64,000 nucleotides of DNA from JBAIYU01 sp036763085 (GTDB taxonomy: Bacteria; Bacillota; Negativicutes; DSM-1736; Dendrosporobacteraceae): contig NZ_JBAIYU010000006.1 of NCBI RefSeq assembly GCF_036763085.1, positions 43,751 to 107,750 of the forward strand. Reading direction: 5' to 3'. The notes beneath the pieces were generated by a model, which did not search any database, was not told where the DNA came from, and was given only the letters and a program-made list of their open reading frames with translations. Shown here in pieces: positions 41,793-51,138 of the stretch. Position 1 is the stretch's first letter, and every line of letters starts with the position of its first letter. A program made the translations under genes and the position numbers.

Positions 41793-43049
41793 TTATTTGT
41801 CTTGAGTGTTATCATCAGACCACTTACCGGTATAGGGGTTATATAAGCATCCGGCTGAGCATGCAAGCCATCTCTTTTTATTGTCACTGCCTTGAGCGAG
41901 CGGGCGGCAATCATTACAAGCATAGCGGTATTCGCAGTCTTTACATTTATCAACTTGATCTTTGGTAGTATTCCATACATCCTTTAAAGCCTGACCGTTA
42001 ATAATCTCAGATAAAGGTGTAGTTAAGACATTGCCACAAACTTTATTTCTAGCGAAGATGCAAGGAATCACGTCGCCGTTTGCAGTTATGGCAATCTTGC
42101 CGTTTAGGCAGGTATGACAGCTATTAGCTAATTGAAAGGATTGTTCATCGGTATAAAATGGCGGTTTAATTGGAGCTTTAGTATAAGAGGACGGCAATAA
42201 ATCTTTGTCATCGCCTCGCCCGGTTGGGCGTACTACATCCGGCGGGGTTGGCTCAACTCCCAATTCTGAACAAAGTTTCATTATGTTTTCAGGTTGATCT
42301 TCGTTCGCTTTCATAATGATTGAGGCTATTCGCAGCTGGAGACCAGCATCGATTATTTTTTTGACTGATCTTAGCGTTTTTTCAAAGCTGCCTTTATTTA
42401 ACGTAACCTTGTCATGTACTTCAGCATTGTCGGCATATATTGTCGTAGCAATGTTAACCTTATGTTGCTTAAAAAAGTCAATACATGAATCATCGATAAG
42501 AGTAGCATTTGTGAAAATTTCAATAAGCTCGTAGCCTTCTTCGTCAGCTTTAACTACTAATTCACGCCATTTCTTATACATTAGTGGCTCGCCACCTATA
42601 AGTTGGATTGCTGTTGCGCCTTGCTGTCTTGCTTCCGAAATTACACTCAGCCATCTGTCATGAGGAACTTTGTCGGTCTCTTGAACGGTTGGACCACTAG
42701 TGGCGTAACAGTGAAGGCACTTATTATTGCAGCCAGAGGTGAGTTCAAGCCATAAAAATTCGAGTTTTGGTGAAGGTGGGGATTGATCAGCTCTTAACTG
42801 GTTGTCAGTCTTAATTGCATAAAACCCACCAAGACCTTTGGCAGTTAAACCATCCAAGAACTGTAGGTAAACCTGATTTTCTGGACAAGCTGTATCTAAT
42901 ATAGATTCTATTTTATTGTCGCGGCAGGCTTTCAGTAATTCGACTGCACCGCCGTTTATAGAGAATACTTTGCCGCTGTTGAAATCGTATATGGCTCCTC
43001 TTTTTGCACCTGTTACTAGTTGACAGTGCTCATTAAGACGATAGAACAA
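41793..43049 (-). CDS. Radical SAM/SPASM peptide maturase-like enzyme
   Basis: 418 residues, TTG start 10 bases after AAGGAG. Residues 1-75 (YRLNEHCQLVTGAKRGAIYDFNSGKVFSINGGAVELL) look like a PqqD/RRE-type leader-binding fold. The radical SAM CxxxCxxC is CNNKCLHC near 108-115, with LIGGEPLMY after it. The C-terminal SPASM-type region has CHTCLNGKIAITANGDVIPCIFARNKVCGNV and CKDCEYRYACNDCRPLA...CSAGC, enough for two extra [4Fe-4S] clusters. The enzyme probably forms thioether or related links on the Cys-rich product of the next gene. Confidence 0.85.
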   Translation of the reverse strand: MFYRLNEHCQLVTGAKRGAIYDFNSGKVFSINGGAVELLKACRDNKIESILDTACPENQVYLQFLDGLTAKGLGGFYAIKTDNQLRADQSPPSPKLEFLWLELTSGCNNKCLHCYATSGPTVQETDKVPHDRWLSVISEARQQGATAIQLIGGEPLMYKKWRELVVKADEEGYELIEIFTNATLIDDSCIDFFKQHKVNIATTIYADNAEVHDKVTLNKGSFEKTLRSVKKIIDAGLQLRIASIIMKANEDQPENIMKLCSELGVEPTPPDVVRPTGRGDDKDLLPSSYTKAPIKPPFYTDEQSFQLANSCHTCLNGKIAITANGDVIPCIFARNKVCGNVLTTPLSEIINGQALKDVWNTTKDQVDKCKDCEYRYACNDCRPLAQGSDNKKRWLACSAGCLYNPYTGKWSDDNTQDK

Positions 43050-43164
43050 ATTATGTCCACTCCTTTACCCTGTAAATCTCATACATAATATGCATTAAAG
43101 CAGTTTATGTGTGCAGAGAAATTAGTGGTAAGGACGTACATGATCCGAAATTTTACATACCATG

Positions 43165-43193
43165 TTGACAAATGAAATTTTCATGTGTATAAT
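43165..43193 (+). promoter_or_regulatory. Consensus promoter of tRNA-Gly
   Basis: Exact TTGACA, 17-bp spacer, exact TATAAT, 26 bases before the tRNA. Confidence 0.92.
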
Positions 43194-43219
43194 AATTGGT
43201 GTCGAAACAATATAAATAT

Positions 43220-43294
43220 GCGGAAATAGCTCAGTGGTAGAGCATCGCCTTGCCAAGGCGAGGGTCGCGAGTTCGAATCTCGTTTTCCGCTCCA
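43220..43294 (+). tRNA. tRNA-Gly(GCC)
   Basis: 75 nt; acceptor GCGGAAA/TTTCCGC with encoded CCA, anticodon stem TCGCC/GGCGA with loop TTGCCAA (GCC). Confidence 0.95.
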
Positions 43295-43305
43295 GATGTT
43301 TTTTC

Positions 43306-43335
43306 ACCCGGCAGTTATGTCTGCTGGGTTTTTTG
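43306..43335 (+). terminator. Terminator of tRNA-Gly
   Basis: ACCCGGCAG/CTGCTGGGT with a six-base loop and six Ts. Confidence 0.88.
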
Positions 43336-43488
43336 CATATACTTGTATTTGCTAGATAATTATGGTATGATGTGTGGTATGGCAAATAAGGTTTTTTGGG
43401 ACTAGATCTTTGGAAAAAGTTAACTGGCTAACCATATAAAACCTGAGAAAATGGTAATAATAATATAAAATGGGAGGACACAGTATAA

Positions 43489-44778
43489 ATGAAGGTAACA
43501 GCGGAAAGAATAGACAATCATAAAGTAGTCTTAGAAATGGAAGTTCCTCAAGTAGAAGTAGCTAAAGCATTAGATAAGGCTTATGCTAGACTAGCGAGCA
43601 AGGTTAATATTCCTGGTTTCCGTAAAGGTAAAGCTCCTCGCAATATTTTGGAAATGCGTGTAGGTAAACAGGCGCTTCTTGATGAAGCTTTTGATATTTT
43701 GGCGCCAACTGCTTACAATAAAGCATTGGCAGATGAAAAAATCGAACCAGTTGGCCGTCCTCAAATCGAGGTTGTAACACTTGATGAAAGTCAACCTCTT
43801 GTATTTAAAGCTACTATTGTTGCTAAACCAGAAATTAAACTTGGTGAGTACAAAGGACTTAAAGTTGCTAGTACAGCAGCCGAAGTAACTGAAGATCAAA
43901 TTAAAGCCCAAATTGATGGGTTATTAGATCATAATGCTAAAATGGTAGTAGCTGAAGGTGCTGCTTTAGAAAACGGCGATTTCGCAGTTATTGACTTTGA
44001 AGGCTTCATTGATGGAATTCCTTTCAGTGGTGGAGAAGGAAAAGGATATCCTCTGCAGTTAGGTTCAGCTAGCTTTATTCCTGGCTTTGAAGAACAGCTT
44101 CTAGGAGCAAAAGCTGGTGAAGAGCGTGAAGTTAACGTATCTTTCCCAGAAGACTATCATGTTAAAGAATTAGCTGGTAAAGCTTCAGTATTTAAAGTGA
44201 AGATTCATGATGTAAAACGCAAGGAATTACCTGAATTAGATGATGACTTTGCTAAAGATGTAAGCGAGTTTGATTCAGTAGAGGAATTAAAGGCCGATAT
44301 TAAGAATAAATTAGAACAGGCCGCCCAAGAAAAAGCAGAGAAGGATTTCCGTACAGCAGTAATTAAGCAAGCTACTGACAACGCTTCTGTGGATATTCCT
44401 GAGGTAATGGTAGAAGATCGTATTAACCACATGATTGAAGAGCTAGACATCAGCTTGCAAAATCGCGGCATGAAGCTTGAAAACTACATGCAATATGCTA
44501 ATATGGATATGGAAACATTACGTCAAAACTATCGCGAAGCTGCTCAGATCAATGTAAAAACAGATATGATGTTAGAAGCGGTAGCCAAAGCTGAGAATGT
44601 TGAAGTAAAGCCAGAAGATATGGAAGCTGAAGTAGTAGCTATGGCTCAATCATATGGCGCATCTCCAGAGCAAGTTAGCAAAATTATCCGTGAGCAAGGT
44701 CGTATCGGTGATTTGGCTGCTTCAATTATTCGTAAAAAGGCTGCTCAATTCCTTATTGACAATGCCCAAAAAGAATAA
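43489..44778 (+). CDS. tig: Trigger factor
   Basis: 429 residues, GGAGG site. The N-terminal ribosome-docking loop reads GFRKGKAPR (about 44-52). A central FKBP-type peptidyl-prolyl isomerase domain (NGDFAVIDFEGFIDGIPFSGGEGKGYPLQLGSASFIPGFEEQL) and a helical C-terminal chaperone domain follow. It meets nascent chains at the ribosome exit. It stands first in tig-clpP-clpX, the common order. Confidence 0.97.
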   Translation: MKVTAERIDNHKVVLEMEVPQVEVAKALDKAYARLASKVNIPGFRKGKAPRNILEMRVGKQALLDEAFDILAPTAYNKALADEKIEPVGRPQIEVVTLDESQPLVFKATIVAKPEIKLGEYKGLKVASTAAEVTEDQIKAQIDGLLDHNAKMVVAEGAALENGDFAVIDFEGFIDGIPFSGGEGKGYPLQLGSASFIPGFEEQLLGAKAGEEREVNVSFPEDYHVKELAGKASVFKVKIHDVKRKELPELDDDFAKDVSEFDSVEELKADIKNKLEQAAQEKAEKDFRTAVIKQATDNASVDIPEVMVEDRINHMIEELDISLQNRGMKLENYMQYANMDMETLRQNYREAAQINVKTDMMLEAVAKAENVEVKPEDMEAEVVAMAQSYGASPEQVSKIIREQGRIGDLAASIIRKKAAQFLIDNAQKE

Positions 44779-44831
44779 TAGAACTTCGAATCATGATACA
44801 AGTTTATCAATAAAAAGCCGAGGTGGTTACC

Positions 44832-45437
44832 ATGAATTACGTGCCAATGGTAGTAGAGCAATCTAACCGCGGAGAGCGGGCGTATGACATTTATTCGCGG
44901 TTATTAAAAGACAGGATTGTTTTTATAGGCGGTCCGATTGATGATCATATCGCGAACTTGGTAATTGCTCAATTGTTATTCTTGGAATCAGAAGATCCTG
45001 ATAAAGACATTCATTTGTATATCAATAGCCCTGGTGGTGTTGTTACAGCTGGTTTAGCAATTTATGACACAATGCAGTATATTAAGCCTGATGTGTCAAC
45101 AATTTGCTTAGGTCAGGCTGCAAGTATGGGGGCACTACTTTTATCAGCAGGTGCACCAGGAAAACGCTATGCTCTTCCTTATGCAAGGATTATGATCCAT
45201 CAGCCGTTAGGCGGAGCTCAAGGGCAAGCCACAGATATTGAGATACACGCAAGAGAAATTTTGCGAATGAAGGAAATTATTAACGAGATGCTTGTTCGGC
45301 ATACAGCACAACCGCTTGAAAAGATTCAGCGTGACACAGAAAGAGACTTTTTCATGTCAAGCGAGCAAGCAAAAGAATATGGTATTATTGATGCAGTTAT
45401 TGCCCGGGGGGAAAGACGCACTGAGAGCTCTAAATAA
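44832..45437 (+). CDS. clpP: ATP-dependent Clp protease proteolytic subunit
   Basis: 201 residues from the ATG after GAGGTGG, giving the conserved MNYVPMVVEQSNRGERAYDIYSRLLKDRI. Catalytic Ser in GQAASMGALLL (about 98), His in RIMIHQPLGG (about 123) and Asp in ERDFFMSSEQAKEYGIID. It forms the tetradecameric barrel that degrades substrates unfolded by ClpX. clpX follows 12 bases after the stop. Confidence 0.97.
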   Translation: MNYVPMVVEQSNRGERAYDIYSRLLKDRIVFIGGPIDDHIANLVIAQLLFLESEDPDKDIHLYINSPGGVVTAGLAIYDTMQYIKPDVSTICLGQAASMGALLLSAGAPGKRYALPYARIMIHQPLGGAQGQATDIEIHAREILRMKEIINEMLVRHTAQPLEKIQRDTERDFFMSSEQAKEYGIIDAVIARGERRTESSK

Positions 45438-45449
45438 AGAGGTGATAGC

Positions 45450-46712
45450 ATGTTAAAGTTTGGGGATGACAAAGGTCAGCTAAAATGTTCATTTTGCGGT
45501 AAACTGCAGGAACAAGTTAAAAAATTGGTTGCTGGTCCTGGGGTATACATCTGTGATGAATGTATCGAACTGTGCAATGAGATAATTGAAGAAGAACTCA
45601 GTGATGATATCGATATGGAACTCAAAGAAATTCCCAAACCTAAGGAAATAAAGGACATACTTGATCAGTATGTTATTGGTCAGGATATGGCCAAGAAGTC
45701 ATTATCTGTTGCGGTATATAACCATTACAAACGTATAAATCTTGGAACCAAGATGGATGATGTTGAACTGCAAAAATCTAACATTGTAATGTTAGGTCCG
45801 ACAGGTAGCGGCAAAACTTTGTTGGCACAAACACTGGCTAAGATATTGAATGTTCCATTTGCTATTGCTGATGCTACCTCCTTAACTGAAGCCGGATATG
45901 TGGGCGAAGACGTTGAAAATATTCTTTTGAAGCTTATTCAAGCAGCTGATTATGATGTAGAAAAAGCTGAAAAAGGCATAGTTTATATTGATGAGATTGA
46001 TAAGATAGCACGCAAATCCGAAAACCCATCAATAACTCGCGATGTATCGGGTGAAGGTGTTCAGCAAGCTCTTCTGAAAATTCTCGAAGGTACGGTTGCT
46101 AGTGTGCCGCCACAAGGCGGGCGTAAGCATCCTCATCAGGAATTTATTCAGATTGATACTACTAATATTTTATTTATCTGCGGTGGCGCCTTCGATGGAA
46201 TCGAAAAAATTATTGGCTCTCGTACCGGTAAAAAGTCCATGGGTTTCGGGTCCGAGGTTGTCAGCAAAGAAAAGAAAAAGCTCGGTGAGTTTCTTAAGAA
46301 TATCTTGCCAGAAGATTTGCTTAAATTCGGCTTAATACCTGAATTCGTAGGTCGTTTGCCAGTTATTGTTACTTTAGATGCATTAGATGAAGCAGCACTT
46401 GTAAAAATACTGCAGGAACCAAAAAATGCTCTAGTTAAGCAATATCAGAAGTTTTTAGATATGGACAATGTGCAGCTGGAATTTAAAGATGATGCACTAA
46501 CTGCAATTGCTCAAGAAGCCCTAAAAAGAAATACAGGGGCTCGTGGATTAAGAGCTATAATTGAAGGTATTATGTGCAACGTTATGTACGAAGTTCCATC
46601 AAGAGCAGATGTAACTAAATGTACAGTAACTAAAGAAGCTGTGCTTAATAAAGAAGAACCGATTCTTTGTACAATTGACCGTAAATCTAAGAAAAAAGAA
46701 GAATCAGCATAA
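45450..46712 (+). CDS. clpX: ClpX ATP-dependent unfoldase
   Basis: 420 residues. N-terminal zinc-binding dimer domain CSFCGKLQEQV...CDECIELC, Walker A GPTGSGKT (about 116), pore loop GYVG (EAGYVGEDVEN), Walker B IVYIDEIDKI, and the PEST-like ITRDVSGEGVQQALLKILEG. It recognises tagged substrates and feeds them to ClpP. Terminated by a hairpin right after the stop. Confidence 0.97.
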   Translation: MLKFGDDKGQLKCSFCGKLQEQVKKLVAGPGVYICDECIELCNEIIEEELSDDIDMELKEIPKPKEIKDILDQYVIGQDMAKKSLSVAVYNHYKRINLGTKMDDVELQKSNIVMLGPTGSGKTLLAQTLAKILNVPFAIADATSLTEAGYVGEDVENILLKLIQAADYDVEKAEKGIVYIDEIDKIARKSENPSITRDVSGEGVQQALLKILEGTVASVPPQGGRKHPHQEFIQIDTTNILFICGGAFDGIEKIIGSRTGKKSMGFGSEVVSKEKKKLGEFLKNILPEDLLKFGLIPEFVGRLPVIVTLDALDEAALVKILQEPKNALVKQYQKFLDMDNVQLEFKDDALTAIAQEALKRNTGARGLRAIIEGIMCNVMYEVPSRADVTKCTVTKEAVLNKEEPILCTIDRKSKKKEESA

Positions 46713-46718
46713 ACATAA

Positions 46719-46748
46719 ACAAAGGAGTTTTACTCCTTTGTTTTTTTA
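46719..46748 (+). terminator. Terminator after clpX
   Basis: ACAAAGGAGT/ACTCCTTTGT with a three-base loop and seven Ts. Confidence 0.9.
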
Positions 46749-46913
46749 TTGATAATAGGTACAAACAATGACAAATTTGTGGATGTATGATCCTGTGATA
46801 TCTATACATTAATTAACTTCGCTGACCGTTTTTTCCAGGATAAAAATACTTTGTCTGCTTATACTAAAAAAGTAGATCAAAGGTTTTTAAAGGAAGGGAG
46901 GTTTTGCATCGAA

Positions 46914-48620
46914 GTGGATTTTGCCGTAAATATTATCACGTTTATCCAATTCTTTTTTGCGATTGTAATTGGGTTATATTTTCTAAACCTTCTTAGATCA
47001 CAGCAGGGCAATAAGGTTGCAATTGATCGAGAATCACGCAAAGAGATGGACAAACTGCAGCGTCTGCGTGAAGTATCGTTGACTGAGCCACTGGCCGAAA
47101 AAACTCGTCCTACAACCTTTGCCGAAATAGTCGGGCAAGAAGAAGGGTTAAAGGCACTGAGAGCTGCGCTATGCGGCACCAATCCGCAACACGTAATTAT
47201 TTATGGACCACCGGGAGTTGGCAAAACAGCCGCTGCCCGATTAGTGCTCGAAGAAGCTAAAAGGCATCCGCTTTCTCCGTTTGCATCTGCAGCTAAATTT
47301 ATTGAAATGGATGCCACAACCGCTCGTTTTGATGAAAGAGGAATTGCCGATCCGCTTATTGGCACAGTTCATGATCCGATATACCAAGGGGCTGGTCCCT
47401 TAGGTGTTGCTGGTATTCCCCAGCCTAAGCCTGGTGCCGTCACCAAAGCACACGGTGGAATTTTATTTATCGACGAAATCGGTGAATTACATCACATTCA
47501 AATGAATAAGCTGCTAAAAGTATTGGAAGACAGAAAGGTTTTTTTAGAAAGCTCGTATTATAATAGCGAAGATACTAATATACCGACTCACATTCACGAT
47601 ATTTTCCAAAATGGATTGCCTGCAGATTTTCGTTTAGTAGGAGCTACAACTCGAACAGCACAAGAAATACCTCCTGCTATAAGATCGCGTTGTGTAGAAA
47701 TATTCTTTCGGCAGCTTTTGCCAGATGAAGTTAGCCTAATTTCTCGGAACGCAGCTAGAAAAGTTGATTTTACAATTGAGGACAAAGCTATAGATGTTAT
47801 CAAGAACTATGCAACAAACGGGCGAGACGCTGTTAATATTGTACAAATCGCAGCAGGAATCGCACTAAATGAAAGAGGTAAATCCATTCAAGCCAGCGAC
47901 GTAGAGTGGGTTGTTAATTTTGGTCAATACAACCCGCGGCCTGATAAAAAAATCCCATTAAAGCCGCAGGTAGGCTTTGTGAATGGGTTAGCTGTTTATG
48001 GAGCTAACATCGGTACACTAATGGAAATCGAAGTTTCAGCCGTACCTAATATTTTTGGTAACGGCAAGCTTACAGTAACAGGGGTTGTTGATGAAGAGGA
48101 AATTGGGTCACCAGGCCGGACTATTCGTAGAAAAAGTATGGCAAAAGGTTCGGTGGAGAATGTTTTGACAGTGTTGTCCAATCGATATAATATCAATTTC
48201 AACAAACATGATATACATGTTAATTTTCCAGGTGGCGGACCTATAGATGGTCCTTCTGCGGGAATTACCATGGCAATAGCTATATATTCAGCGATAAAGA
48301 ATATCCCTGTTGACAATAAAATAGCTATGACTGGTGAAATATCAATAAGAGGCTTTGTAAAACCTGTCGGTGGCGTAAGCGCAAAGGTTGCTGCGGCAAA
48401 ACAGGCAGGGGCTCGCAAAGTGTTAATTCCTAAGGAAAATTGGCAAGATATGTTTAATGATTGTGGAGTCGAGGTTGTGCCAATTGAAACAATCGATGAA
48501 GCTATTAACCTTTCGTTTATTGACGAAATGAAGAATGAAGCTATTGAAACAATACCTAATCAGCAAGAAGTTTTAGCTGCTTCTGGAATTAACGTACAAA
48601 TGCAAGGAGTTGTAAAATAA
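46914..48620 (+). CDS. lonB: LonB, membrane-anchored ATP-dependent protease
   Basis: 568 residues from the GTG 12 bases after GGGAGG, which gives VDFAVNIITFIQFFFAIVIGLYFLNLL, an N-terminal membrane helix as in Bacillus LonB; the upstream part of the frame lacks a ribosome site. AAA+ Walker A GPPGVGKTAAA (about 113), then the Lon protease domain with GGGPIDGPSAGITMAIAIY (catalytic Ser) and a Lys in KVAAAKQAGARKVLIP. In Bacillus LonB is prespore-associated, supporting a spore-forming ancestor. A DUF378 gene starts at the next base. Confidence 0.93.
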   Translation: MDFAVNIITFIQFFFAIVIGLYFLNLLRSQQGNKVAIDRESRKEMDKLQRLREVSLTEPLAEKTRPTTFAEIVGQEEGLKALRAALCGTNPQHVIIYGPPGVGKTAAARLVLEEAKRHPLSPFASAAKFIEMDATTARFDERGIADPLIGTVHDPIYQGAGPLGVAGIPQPKPGAVTKAHGGILFIDEIGELHHIQMNKLLKVLEDRKVFLESSYYNSEDTNIPTHIHDIFQNGLPADFRLVGATTRTAQEIPPAIRSRCVEIFFRQLLPDEVSLISRNAARKVDFTIEDKAIDVIKNYATNGRDAVNIVQIAAGIALNERGKSIQASDVEWVVNFGQYNPRPDKKIPLKPQVGFVNGLAVYGANIGTLMEIEVSAVPNIFGNGKLTVTGVVDEEEIGSPGRTIRRKSMAKGSVENVLTVLSNRYNINFNKHDIHVNFPGGGPIDGPSAGITMAIAIYSAIKNIPVDNKIAMTGEISIRGFVKPVGGVSAKVAAAKQAGARKVLIPKENWQDMFNDCGVEVVPIETIDEAINLSFIDEMKNEAIETIPNQQEVLAASGINVQMQGVVK

Positions 48621-48812
48621 ATGGATAGGATTGCACTGCTGCTTGTTATTATTGGCGCTTTAAATTGGTTACTAGTGGGTTTGTTTAATTTTGATTTGGT
48701 TGCAGCAATATTTGGCCACAATAGTTTTTTAAGCCGAGCAGTTTATAGTTTAGTTGGACTGGCTGGAATATGGTCAGTGTCACTATTGTTCAGAGATCGC
48801 AGTCGTGCTTAA
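48621..48812 (+). CDS. DUF378 family small membrane protein
   Basis: 63 residues with two transmembrane helices (LLLVIIGALNWLLVGLFNFDLVAAIFG and AVYSLVGLAGIWSVSLLF). The NWxLVGLFxFDLVA pattern is characteristic of DUF378. Its ATG begins immediately after the lonB stop (AAATAAATGG), so it is translated by coupling. Function unknown. Confidence 0.85.
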   Translation: MDRIALLLVIIGALNWLLVGLFNFDLVAAIFGHNSFLSRAVYSLVGLAGIWSVSLLFRDRSRA

Positions 48813-48843
48813 ATGATTTGAGCTACATACCGATGAATTTAAA

Positions 48844-48878
48844 AAATCGACATTCGAATTTAATTCGAATGTCGATTT
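48844..48878. terminator. Bidirectional terminator between lonB-DUF378 and FtsH-like operon
   Basis: Perfect 15-bp inverted repeat (AAATCGACATTCGAA / TTCGAATGTCGATTT) with a five-base loop, A/T-rich flanks; serves convergent transcripts. Confidence 0.9.
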
Positions 48879-48894
48879 AATTTGATATTTCTAA

Positions 48895-50391
48895 CTAGGC
48901 ACAAATGTTAGCCTTTGTATTACCCAGAAGTTCGCGAAACTCTTGACCGCTTATACATTCATTAACGAGAAGAATATTAGTAGTAGTCAGAAGTTTTTCT
49001 TCATATTTTTTTAGTGTATCACGAACAAAATTTTCAACCTCTTTGAGTATTAATGATATTTGGTTATGCAGTAAATCTTTCGGAACATCTTCTTGAGAAA
49101 CAATACCAAGACTAGACATACCGCCGAAAATTATTTGCTTAGTATAGTCGATTGCCACTTTAAAATCGTTTGATGCACCAGTACTTCGATTTCCGAAATG
49201 CAATTCTTCTGCAAGTGCTCCAGCTAAAGCCACAGCAATTTTCCCCTTGATATAATCTACAGTATATAGATACATATCATCTGATTGGGTTTGGCGGACA
49301 TAGCCCAAAGCGTTGCTTCGTGATGCTACATTTACTGACGCGACAGAACCGGGCTGAGTAATCTCGCTTAAAAGGGCGTGACCTGCTTCATGAATTGCAA
49401 TGCGGCGCTTTTCTTCAACGTTTGGAATTCTATCAAGTTTTTCACCCATAATGACCTTTTCAATTGCATTTTTAAAATGGCCAGCATTGATTTCGGCGGA
49501 GTCTTCACGAAGAGCCATGATAGCAGCTTCGTTAGTTACGCTTTCTAAGTGAGCCCCTGAAAAGCCAAAAGTATCTTCAGCCACACTATTTAGCGATACG
49601 TCACCAGCAATGGGCTTATTACGAGTATGCAGTTGCAATATATGAAGGCGACCTGTTTTATCTGGTAAATCTACTCGTACTTGACGATCAAAGCGCCCTG
49701 GACGAAGAAGTGCCGGATCAAGGATATCAGCACGGTTTGTTGCGGCAATTATTAAGACGCGAATATCATCGCAATTAGATAATCCATCCATTTGTACCAG
49801 CAGCTCGTTTAGCGTTTGATCATACTCCATATTACTATTATTTTGACCTCGTTTACCGCCGAGGACTTCAATTTCGTCAATAAAGATTACAGCACTTTCT
49901 TTTTTGGATCTTTTCGCTTGCTGTTTGGCTTGATCGAATAACTGCCGGATTCTTTGAGCCCCAACGCCGACGTACATTTCAACAAACTCTGAGCCGCTTG
50001 CTGCCATAAACACTGAATCTGTAAATTGAGCAGCTGCTTTAGCTAGGAGTGTTTTACCGGTACCAGGAGGGCCATTTAGAAGAATACCCTTTAGAGGGCG
50101 AATACCAAGTTTGTTAAGACGTTCAATATCTTTAATAAATTCAAGGGCTTCACGTAATTCATTTTTAGCGACCTCTTGACCACCAATATCATCAAAATTT
50201 ATTAAAGATCCAGTCAGCTCTTTTGATCCTGCAGAGGCAAAAGACTTGCTTCCTAGGCGGGATTTACTAATAAATATAAGACCGCCAATCATAGAAATAA
50301 AGAAAATGATTGGCAGTATGTCATATCCTTGTACACCTAAGAATAAAAGAAAGCTGAGTAGAATACCTGCAGCAATTTCAAATCGATACAT
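48895..50391 (-). CDS. FtsH-like AAA+ zinc metalloprotease
   Basis: 498 residues, shorter than canonical FtsH (about 600-650). Two N-terminal membrane helices are close together (GILLSFLLFLGVQ, ILPIIFFISMIGGLIFI) with almost no extracytoplasmic domain between. AAA+ motifs: GPPGTGKTLLAKAAA, pore F-V-E (SGSEFVEMYVGVGA), VIFIDEIEVLG, and second region of homology ATNRADILDPALLRPGRFDRQ. Zinc motif HEAGH (about 337) with a downstream Asp in ASNDFKVA. Predicted partner is the upstream gene on the same strand, which carries an extracytoplasmic domain of its own. Confidence 0.88.
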   Translation of the reverse strand: MYRFEIAAGILLSFLLFLGVQGYDILPIIFFISMIGGLIFISKSRLGSKSFASAGSKELTGSLINFDDIGGQEVAKNELREALEFIKDIERLNKLGIRPLKGILLNGPPGTGKTLLAKAAAQFTDSVFMAASGSEFVEMYVGVGAQRIRQLFDQAKQQAKRSKKESAVIFIDEIEVLGGKRGQNNSNMEYDQTLNELLVQMDGLSNCDDIRVLIIAATNRADILDPALLRPGRFDRQVRVDLPDKTGRLHILQLHTRNKPIAGDVSLNSVAEDTFGFSGAHLESVTNEAAIMALREDSAEINAGHFKNAIEKVIMGEKLDRIPNVEEKRRIAIHEAGHALLSEITQPGSVASVNVASRSNALGYVRQTQSDDMYLYTVDYIKGKIAVALAGALAEELHFGNRSTGASNDFKVAIDYTKQIIFGGMSSLGIVSQEDVPKDLLHNQISLILKEVENFVRDTLKKYEEKLLTTTNILLVNECISGQEFRELLGNTKANICA

Positions 50392-50928
50392 CTACTTCAC
50401 CTCCTGAACAGGCTGCCTTGGAACAACAACATACATACTGCTATTGCTATTTGTCAGCTGGACATAAATGTGCTTTGAATCGACGAATAACTGGGCATTT
50501 GTACCGCTAACCGCTGCTTTTTCCTGAATGCGCTCAGCCATTAATCCAAAATTACCAGTAACTATAGCCTCTTGGATATATAAGTGAATAGAATAATATA
50601 GCCCTTCAAGTTCTGGCGTGTGTGAATCATTTATTATAATCTGATAGTTTTTATGTCCTAAGACGTTAGTTATACGATCGTTAAGGGCTTTATAGGTTTT
50701 TTGAAGATTTGTAACATTTGCAAGAGTTACGTTGATCTTAACCGTGGTGCCGTTCTTATCGTTTTTGTTCAGGGAAGCCGATTCAACGCCTTCAATTCCC
50801 TGTGCAAGCTGCGACATAGGCTTAGTTATGGCGAACTGCTGCCACAAAAATTGTCCGCCAAACAATATAGATAAAGTTACAATTACGGTAAGCCCCACGA
50901 TTGACCAGCGATATTTATGCCAATTCAT
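50392..50928 (-). CDS. Single-pass membrane protein co-transcribed with the FtsH-like protease
   Basis: 178 residues. An N-terminal helix (WSIVGLTVIVTLSILFGGQFLW) leads to an extracytoplasmic mixed alpha/beta domain: MSQLAQGIEGVESASLNKND...KINVTLANVTNLQKTYKALND, then SIHLYIQEAIVTGNFGLMAERI and two late strands. No family recognised. It ends one base before the FtsH-like start codon; because that protease lacks the usual external domain, this protein may replace it as a regulator (inference). Confidence 0.7.
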   Translation of the reverse strand: MNWHKYRWSIVGLTVIVTLSILFGGQFLWQQFAITKPMSQLAQGIEGVESASLNKNDKNGTTVKINVTLANVTNLQKTYKALNDRITNVLGHKNYQIIINDSHTPELEGLYYSIHLYIQEAIVTGNFGLMAERIQEKAAVSGTNAQLFVDSKHIYVQLTNSNSSMYVVVPRQPVQEVK

Positions 50929-51138
50929 GTGGTTCCCCCCTTCTAATTTGAGCGGAAATATCTATTTAGTTAACATAAAAATTATATCATTAGTGAATTT
51001 ATAGCGCAAAGACAAAATTTTGGTTTAATTTTTGGCGAATAATGCCATTATTAAAGGAATTCCCGATTGTCATAAGAATATTTATATTTACTGGCGTTGA
51101 AACTAACAATGAATTGGAACTTAAAGGAGACGATACAC

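Noticed and set aside
43122..43385. Minus-strand ORF of 87 aa with ERKTRFELATLALARRCSTTELF
   Set aside because: Antisense translation of tRNA-Gly(GCC) and its flanks.
46851..46913. Longer N-terminus for LonB
   Set aside because: The extra residues have no ribosome site in front, and LonB proteins begin with the membrane helix that starts just after the GTG at 46914.
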